NCBI GenBank assembly: GCA_938041615.1 | Contig: CALISV010000149.1 | Coordinates: forward strand, 1-9,052 | Reading direction: 5' to 3' | Source of the DNA: an uncultured Campylobacter sp. | Lineage (GTDB): Bacteria; Campylobacterota; Campylobacteria; Campylobacterales; Campylobacteraceae | Length of the DNA: 9,052 nt | Shown here: one piece after another, positions 5,413 through 9,052 of the stretch | How positions within the stretch are numbered: the stretch's first letter is position 1 | Layout: each line of letters begins with the position of its first letter | Program-made: the position numbers and the translations under genes | Notes under the pieces: generated by a model | What the model was told of the DNA's origin: nothing | The model's input: the letters and a program-made list of their open reading frames with translations, nothing else | Databases searched by the model: none

Positions 5413-7266
5413 ATGGCTAATATATTTTCGTCTTTGCACATCGGTGTGAGCGGTCTGGATGCCGCGCAGACGCAGATCACTACGACCGGACACAACATCA
5501 CAAACGCCGATAGCGAGCACTACACCAGGCAGCGCGTCGTGCAGTCTGCTAGAGAGCCTTTTCACGATATCCCTGGCGATATCGGCAGGGGTACGCAGGT
5601 CGATACGGTCGTGCGCGTGCATGACGAATTTACATTCGCTAGGCTTCGAACTTCAAATATAAATTTAGAATCAACCGAATACAAAAAGCAAATTTTAGAG
5701 GAGATTTCGCAGCGCTTCCCTGATCTGCAAAGCGTTGGCATAGGCAGGGATTTGCAAAATTATTTCAACGCTTGGAACAACCTCGCTTCAAACCCGACCG
5801 AGGGCTCACAAAAGATAAATTTGCTAAACAACGCTAACACGCTCTCAACCAGCATCAATAAAGCTAGCGACATGCTAACCAAGATCCAAAAGGACGTGGA
5901 CTCGCAGATAGAAGTTACCGTAAATGAAATAAATAAATACGCCAAGCAAATCGCGCAGATAAATAAAGAGATCGTGCGCGTCGAGTCCGTGGGCAACACT
6001 AGAGCAAACGATCTGCGCGACAAACGCGATCAGCTCGAGCTTGCTATGTCAAAGCTTGCTGGTATAAGCGTATTTAAGGGCGAACTGCAAGGCAGCAACG
6101 TCGATCCTACCGTAACGGACGTAGGTACGAAGCACCAGATAAATATCTCAGGGTTTAATATAGTTGACGGCGTAACCTATCACCCACTAAAGATAGACAA
6201 AATGAACGGCAAGAGCGAATTTAAGGGCGTTTATTTTGAAAGAGAGGACGGCAAAAAGGTCGATCTAAACGGACGTATCCAGGGCGGTAAACTGGGCTCG
6301 GCATTGGATCTACGCGGACGCAGGATGGATGATAGCGGAGAGTTTCAGGACGGAACGATACAAAAATACATCGACAACCTAAATACCTTCGCCAAAGGCA
6401 TCATAAGCGAGACGAACAACATCTACGCAAGATCGGCCGTAGAAAACGCCGTAACTGACGAGCTAAAAGACCTAAGCGACTCTAGGACGCTGATGAATTT
6501 TAATAACGACATCAAGCACGGTAGCTTTGACGTCGTGGTTTATAATAACCAGGGCCAAGAGGTCGCTCGTAAAACGATCAACATAAACGCCTCGACTTCG
6601 ATAAACGATAACACTCGCGGCAACTCTATCGTGCGGGACTTTAACTCCGACACCGACGACAACGGCGACAATAACTCGCTAAACGACGTGGATGATTATT
6701 TTCAGGCGAGCTATCAGTACGACGCGGCGACGGGCAGGGGTACTTTTGGCGTCATACCAAAAAGAAACGCCGGCGAATACAGCGTCGCTTTTATCGATAA
6801 AGGCACGAATTTTCCGGGTATCATCGGGCTAAACAGGGTATTTGAAGGCGATAAAGCTAAAAATATGAGCGTAAAAAGCGAGCTAATGGAAAATCCACAC
6901 AAGCTAAAAGCCTACTCAAATCCGACTCCGGGCAACAACGAAGTCGCAAACGATATGGTGCAGCTGCAATACAATAAAATCGTGTTTTACTCCAACAAGC
7001 ACGCGGACAAGGAGGAGAGCATCGAAGGCTACTACCGCTATATCACGTCCGATTTAGCCAGTGAGACGCAGGCAAATAACGACCTAAACGATGCAAATAC
7101 CGCAATACATAAGGTCGCGATGTCAGAGCATCAGTCAGTTAGCGGCGTAAATTTAAACGAAGAGCTGACAAACCTCATACGCTTTCAAAGCAGTTACGGC
7201 GCGGCGGCGAAAATCATCACGACCGTAGAAAAGATGCTCGATACCTTACTAACCGTCAAGCAATAA
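5413..7266 (+). CDS. flgK: FlgK, hook-filament junction protein 1 (HAP1)
   Basis: FlgK joins hook and filament. The 617-residue protein, close to the length known in C. jejuni, has the conserved N-terminal rod/hook helix (MANIFSSLHIGVSGLDAAQTQITTTGHNITNADSEHYTRQR), a coiled-coil region around 75-215, a variable central part, and the canonical C-terminus with SGVNLNEELTNLIRFQSSYGAAAKIITTVEKMLDTLL. No signal peptide; it is a type III flagellar export substrate and a client of the adjacent FlgN. GAGGG about 8 bases before the ATG is a fair ribosome-binding site. Residues 413-429 form an Asp/Asn-rich loop containing DTDDNG, which resembles a calcium-binding loop. No terminator with a T-run follows, so read-through into the 7321 gene is possible. 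Confidence 0.95.
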   Translation: MANIFSSLHIGVSGLDAAQTQITTTGHNITNADSEHYTRQRVVQSAREPFHDIPGDIGRGTQVDTVVRVHDEFTFARLRTSNINLESTEYKKQILEEISQRFPDLQSVGIGRDLQNYFNAWNNLASNPTEGSQKINLLNNANTLSTSINKASDMLTKIQKDVDSQIEVTVNEINKYAKQIAQINKEIVRVESVGNTRANDLRDKRDQLELAMSKLAGISVFKGELQGSNVDPTVTDVGTKHQINISGFNIVDGVTYHPLKIDKMNGKSEFKGVYFEREDGKKVDLNGRIQGGKLGSALDLRGRRMDDSGEFQDGTIQKYIDNLNTFAKGIISETNNIYARSAVENAVTDELKDLSDSRTLMNFNNDIKHGSFDVVVYNNQGQEVARKTININASTSINDNTRGNSIVRDFNSDTDDNGDNNSLNDVDDYFQASYQYDAATGRGTFGVIPKRNAGEYSVAFIDKGTNFPGIIGLNRVFEGDKAKNMSVKSELMENPHKLKAYSNPTPGNNEVANDMVQLQYNKIVFYSNKHADKEESIEGYYRYITSDLASETQANNDLNDANTAIHKVAMSEHQSVSGVNLNEELTNLIRFQSSYGAAAKIITTVEKMLDTLLTVKQ

Positions 7267-7277
7267 ATTTAAATTTC

Positions 7278-7320
7278 TTTTAGCCTTTTTGGTTTAAAAT
7301 CTCATCCAAAAAGGCTAAAA
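7278..7320 (+). repeat. Perfect 15-bp inverted repeat sequestering the ribosome-binding site of the 7321 gene
   Basis: TTTTAGCCTTTTTGG (7278-7292) and CCAAAAAGGCTAAAA (7306-7320) are exact complements around a 13-base loop; the next base is the A of the ATG. The 3' arm carries the Shine-Dalgarno AAAAAGG. The likely -10 (TAAAAT, 7295-7300) lies inside the loop, so a transcript from it would start about 7306-7307, at the first bases of the 3' arm, and could not form the stem; read-through from flgK would. The stem is followed by AATGGAC, not a T-run, so it does not look like an intrinsic terminator. Confidence 0.88.
7295..7300 (+). promoter_or_regulatory. Likely -10 box of the 7321 gene
   Basis: TAAAAT within TTTAAAATCTC, preceded by a T-rich stretch (7278-7290), fits a Campylobacter RpoD -10 without a clear -35. 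The expected start near 7306-7307 would give a very short leader of about 14 bases that still includes the Shine-Dalgarno sequence. The same TAAAATC word is at 2266-2272. Confidence 0.5.
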
Positions 7321-8082
7321 ATGGACTTAAAAACACTCCTAGATCAAAACGTAATCTCTAAAAATACTCATACAGACCTGTTTGCCGCCGCCGATCCGCT
7401 ACAAGTCGCTAGCAAATTTAAAACGCCCGAGATCTCGCTCATCTGCGCGCTTTTTGCATACGGCAACGCAAAACTAATCGTAAATTTCCTAAATTCGCTC
7501 GACTTCTCGCTGCTAGATAAAAGCGAGGAGCAAATCGTTTCAAATTTGACGCAGCACAAATACCGCTTTCAAAGCTGCGAGGACGTGCGGCAGATTTTTG
7601 TCACCCTTTCGCGCCTGAAAAAACACGGCGATATCGAAAGCACGGTGAGAGCGGGCTTTGAAAAAAGCGGCTCGATGGCGGACGGCATAAACGAGCTTAT
7701 TAAATTTATCTACTCGCTAAACCCTTACCGCTCCGAAGGGTATGAGTTTTTCTTCGGCAAACCATACGAAAAAGCGCCGCAAAGCCCGTATAAACGCTAC
7801 AATATGTTTTTGCGCTGGATGGTTCGAGATAGCGACATCGACCTCGGGCTATTTAAAAGCCTGCCAAAAAGCAAGCTACTCATACCTCTTGACGTGCATA
7901 CGCACCGAGTTTCGCTAAATTTGGGCTTAATCTCTCGCAAAAGCTATGATTTTAAAGCCGTGCGCGAGCTAACGGACAAGCTTTGCGAATTTGACCCAGC
8001 CGACCCGATCAAATACGACTTCGCGCTCTACCGTATCGGTCAAAGCGGCGAACTGGCGCAAATTCTAAGCGAGATAAAGTAA
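7321..8082 (+). CDS. TIGR02757 / DUF2400 family protein, function unknown
   Basis: A 253-residue soluble protein with the family signatures: EISLICALFAYGNAKLI (37-53), KRYNMFLRWMVRDSD (158-172), the nearly invariant IPLDVHTHR (188-196), and FDPADPIKYDFALYRIG (224-240). The family is widespread but uncharacterised; its helical make-up has suggested kinship to helix-hairpin-helix DNA glycosylases, which I cannot confirm from sequence. The IPLDVHTHR and DPADPIKYDFAL blocks hold the likely functional Asp/His residues. The length is usual and the gene is intact. The start is ATG with AAAAAGG upstream inside a perfect hairpin. It follows flgK as I recall Cj1467 does in C. jejuni; whether it has a flagellar role is unknown. 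Confidence 0.87.
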   Translation: MDLKTLLDQNVISKNTHTDLFAAADPLQVASKFKTPEISLICALFAYGNAKLIVNFLNSLDFSLLDKSEEQIVSNLTQHKYRFQSCEDVRQIFVTLSRLKKHGDIESTVRAGFEKSGSMADGINELIKFIYSLNPYRSEGYEFFFGKPYEKAPQSPYKRYNMFLRWMVRDSDIDLGLFKSLPKSKLLIPLDVHTHRVSLNLGLISRKSYDFKAVRELTDKLCEFDPADPIKYDFALYRIGQSGELAQILSEIK

Positions 8083-8182
8083 ATTTGACGAGTTTTGCTT
8101 TACGTGAAACAGCGGCAAATTTAAGCCCTTGCGGCGCATTAAATTTAAGAAAATTTAAAGCCGAAATTAATCAAATTTAGGC

Positions 8183-8188
8183 TATAGT
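8183..8188 (+). promoter_or_regulatory. Likely -10 box of sodC
   Basis: TATAGT follows an A/T-rich stretch with phased AAATTT blocks (8117-8179), typical of Campylobacter RpoD promoters that lack a -35 box. A start near 8195 gives a leader of about 24 bases ending in AAGGAG (8208-8213), five bases before the ATG. I see no clear Fur or PerR operator. The remaining intergenic DNA from 8083 shows no other supported element. Confidence 0.55.
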
Positions 8189-8218
8189 TACCTTGCAATT
8201 ACATTTTAAGGAGAAAAA

Positions 8219-8767
8219 ATGAAAAAAATCGTTTTAGCTAGCGCGGCTCTAGGCTGTCTACTCGCTACTAGCGCTCTTGCACACGAGGAAAAAGTCTTTG
8301 ATCCAAAGGCAGGCAAGCACCTAGTCGTCACTATGGAGCAACTAAGCGAAAAGGGCAACACTGTCGTAGGCGAGGTTGTAGCGATCGAGACTAACTACGG
8401 CGTGGCGCTATTCCCGAACCTTAAAGGTCTTGAGGGCGGCGCTCACGGATTTCACGTGCATCAAAACGCAGACTGCGGCGCTAACGAGAAGGGCCTAGGC
8501 ATGAAAGCCGGCGGTCACTGGGATCCAAGCGACACCAAAAAACACTCTTTTGCATGGGACGATAGCGGCCACAAGGGCGATTTACCTGCGCTTTTCGTTG
8601 ATGCTGAGGGTAACGCGGTTTATCCTGTCCTAGCTCCGAAAATCAAAACTATCGACGAGCTAAAAGGTCACTCTCTAATGATCCACGTCGGCGGCGATAA
8701 CCACAGCGACCATCCAAAGCCTCTTGGCGGCGGCGGCGCTAGAATGGTTTGCGGCGTTATAAAATAA
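8219..8767 (+). CDS. sodC: Periplasmic Cu/Zn superoxide dismutase
   Basis: SodC converts superoxide to hydrogen peroxide and oxygen in the periplasm. The 182-residue precursor has a clear Sec signal (1-21, ending TSALA before HEEK). All expected active-site residues are present: copper ligands H79, H81 ([10 protein letters not shown]) and H156 ([11 protein letters not shown]), bridging H100 (GGHWDP), zinc ligands H109, H118 and D121 (GHKGDLP), the disulfide pair C86-C178, and the active-site Arg at R175 ([12 protein letters not shown]). It should therefore be active. AAGGAG five bases before the ATG fixes the start. It has its own promoter and terminator, so it is a single-gene unit unrelated to the flagellar cluster; its base and codon use look like its neighbours', with no sign of recent transfer. 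Confidence 0.96.
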   Translation: MKKIVLASAALGCLLATSALAHEEKVFDPKAGKHLVVTMEQLSEKGNTVVGEVVAIETNYGVALFPNLKGLEGGAHGFHVHQNADCGANEKGLGMKAGGHWDPSDTKKHSFAWDDSGHKGDLPALFVDAEGNAVYPVLAPKIKTIDELKGHSLMIHVGGDNHSDHPKPLGGGGARMVCGVIK

Positions 8768-8774
8768 TCCCGCA

Positions 8775-8819
8775 TTCGCCGATTTGCCGCTCTAGGCGGT
8801 CGGCGAACTTCTTTTTCTT
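8775..8819 (+). terminator. Intrinsic terminator of sodC
   Basis: TTCGCCGA (8775-8782) pairs perfectly with TCGGCGAA (8800-8807), and CCGC (8787-8790) pairs inside it with GCGG (8796-8799) around the loop TCTAG, leaving a 4-base bulge on the 5' side. A T-rich tract (8809-8819) follows. It starts 7 bases after the sodC stop. It is the only convincing intrinsic terminator in the window. Confidence 0.8.
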
Positions 8820-9052
8820 ACTCAGTCAAATTTAACCCGGCTTTAAATTCGGCGTCTCGTATATTTTTAAACCCGCATCTCGAAAATGTAAAATCTCAAT
8901 CAATTTTTTAAAATATCCAAATTTTGTCTGCGCGGTTTCGCAAACTAAATTTTAAAAACTATATCAAATTTGCCGCCGTTAAATGGAACTAAAATTTGCA
9001 AAATTTATATAAAAACTTCAAAATAAAATCGCCGAGCGAGCCCGCAAATTTA
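8820..9052. other. AT-rich intergenic DNA without a supported gene
   Basis: No reading frame with a credible start, ribosome-binding site and length is seen on either strand. The stretch is AT-rich and holds six copies of AAATTT. TAAAAT at 8889-8894 and TATATAA near 9005 could be -10 boxes for something beyond the window edge, but nothing here decides it. Confidence 0.5.

Noticed and set aside
7278..7320. Intrinsic terminator after flgK
   Set aside because: The stem is strong but is followed by AATGGAC on the plus strand, and the complementary strand also lacks a T-run after the stem. The 3' arm is the ribosome-binding site of the next gene.
8926..8945. Small hairpin GTCTGCG/CGCAAAC
   Set aside because: Seven positions with one mismatch and only a weak T stretch after it; no gene ends nearby. 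Not better than chance in this AT-rich region.
8983..9012. Nine-codon open frame starting ATGGAACTA
   Set aside because: No ribosome-binding site, very short, composed of AAATTT-type words; no support as a peptide gene.
1..9052. Search for CRISPR arrays, tRNA or rRNA genes, insertion sequences and phage genes
   Set aside because: No spaced direct repeats, cloverleaf-like segments, transposase motifs or terminal inverted repeats with target duplications were seen.

Overview
The window looks like a Campylobacter flagellar locus. Support for this comes from the gene order (conserved small protein, rsmD, flgI, a short flgJ, flgM, flgN, flgK, then a TIGR02757/DUF2400 protein), which as I recall matches Cj1460 to Cj1467 of C. 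jejuni. The recognisable sigma54 (GG-N10-GC) and sigma28 (CGAT-type -10) promoters and AT-rich T/A-tract intergenic DNA fit as well. The base composition looks higher in GC than C. jejuni, with GC-rich codons, so a species of the C. showae/rectus/curvus/concisus type is more likely. That species placement is inference.

Layout. Minus strand, 1-2158: flaG, fliD and the first codons of fliS, in the order flaG-fliD-fliS. They are tightly packed and driven by a well-formed sigma28 promoter at 2189-2215. This is the late filament-cap module: FlaG affects filament length, FliD is the cap, FliS is the flagellin chaperone. Plus strand, 2225-7266: a divergent control region, then a GTG-started hypothetical gene overlapping a TTG-started rsmD. 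A textbook sigma54 promoter at 3262-3279 follows, then flgI (P-ring), a rod-binding-only flgJ homologue, flgM (anti-sigma28) behind its own sigma28-type promoter, flgN (hook-filament junction chaperone) and flgK (its client, HAP1). Plus strand, 7278-8082: a DUF2400 gene with its own likely promoter. 8219-8767: a periplasmic Cu/Zn superoxide dismutase (sodC) with its own promoter and a strong terminator. 8820-9052 holds no gene I can support.

How it works together. The locus joins middle (sigma54: flgI and onward, flgK) and late (sigma28: flaG-fliD-fliS, flgM) flagellar genes. FlgM, the inhibitor of sigma28, sits between them.

Most notable signal. Four of the plus-strand start sites (flgI, flgM, flgN and the DUF2400 gene) are preceded by an inverted repeat. 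Its 3' arm is the Shine-Dalgarno stretch running up to or near the ATG. Three of the four are perfect 11-15 bp stems with near-identical 3' arms of the form AAGG-C-AAAA-TG. At three of the four sites (flgI, flgM, DUF2400) the promoter lies over or directly beside the 5' arm, so the predicted transcription start falls in the loop or at the 3' arm. Transcripts begun at the gene's own promoter would therefore lack the 5' arm and be freely translated, while read-through transcripts would fold the ribosome-binding site away. At flgN the stem starts 3 bases after the flgM stop codon, which suggests translational coupling instead. A second genome-style signal is a strong excess of the palindrome AAATTT (about 50 copies by eye), a form of the RAATTY methylation motif known in C. 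jejuni, with matching context-dependent Asn-Leu codon choice.
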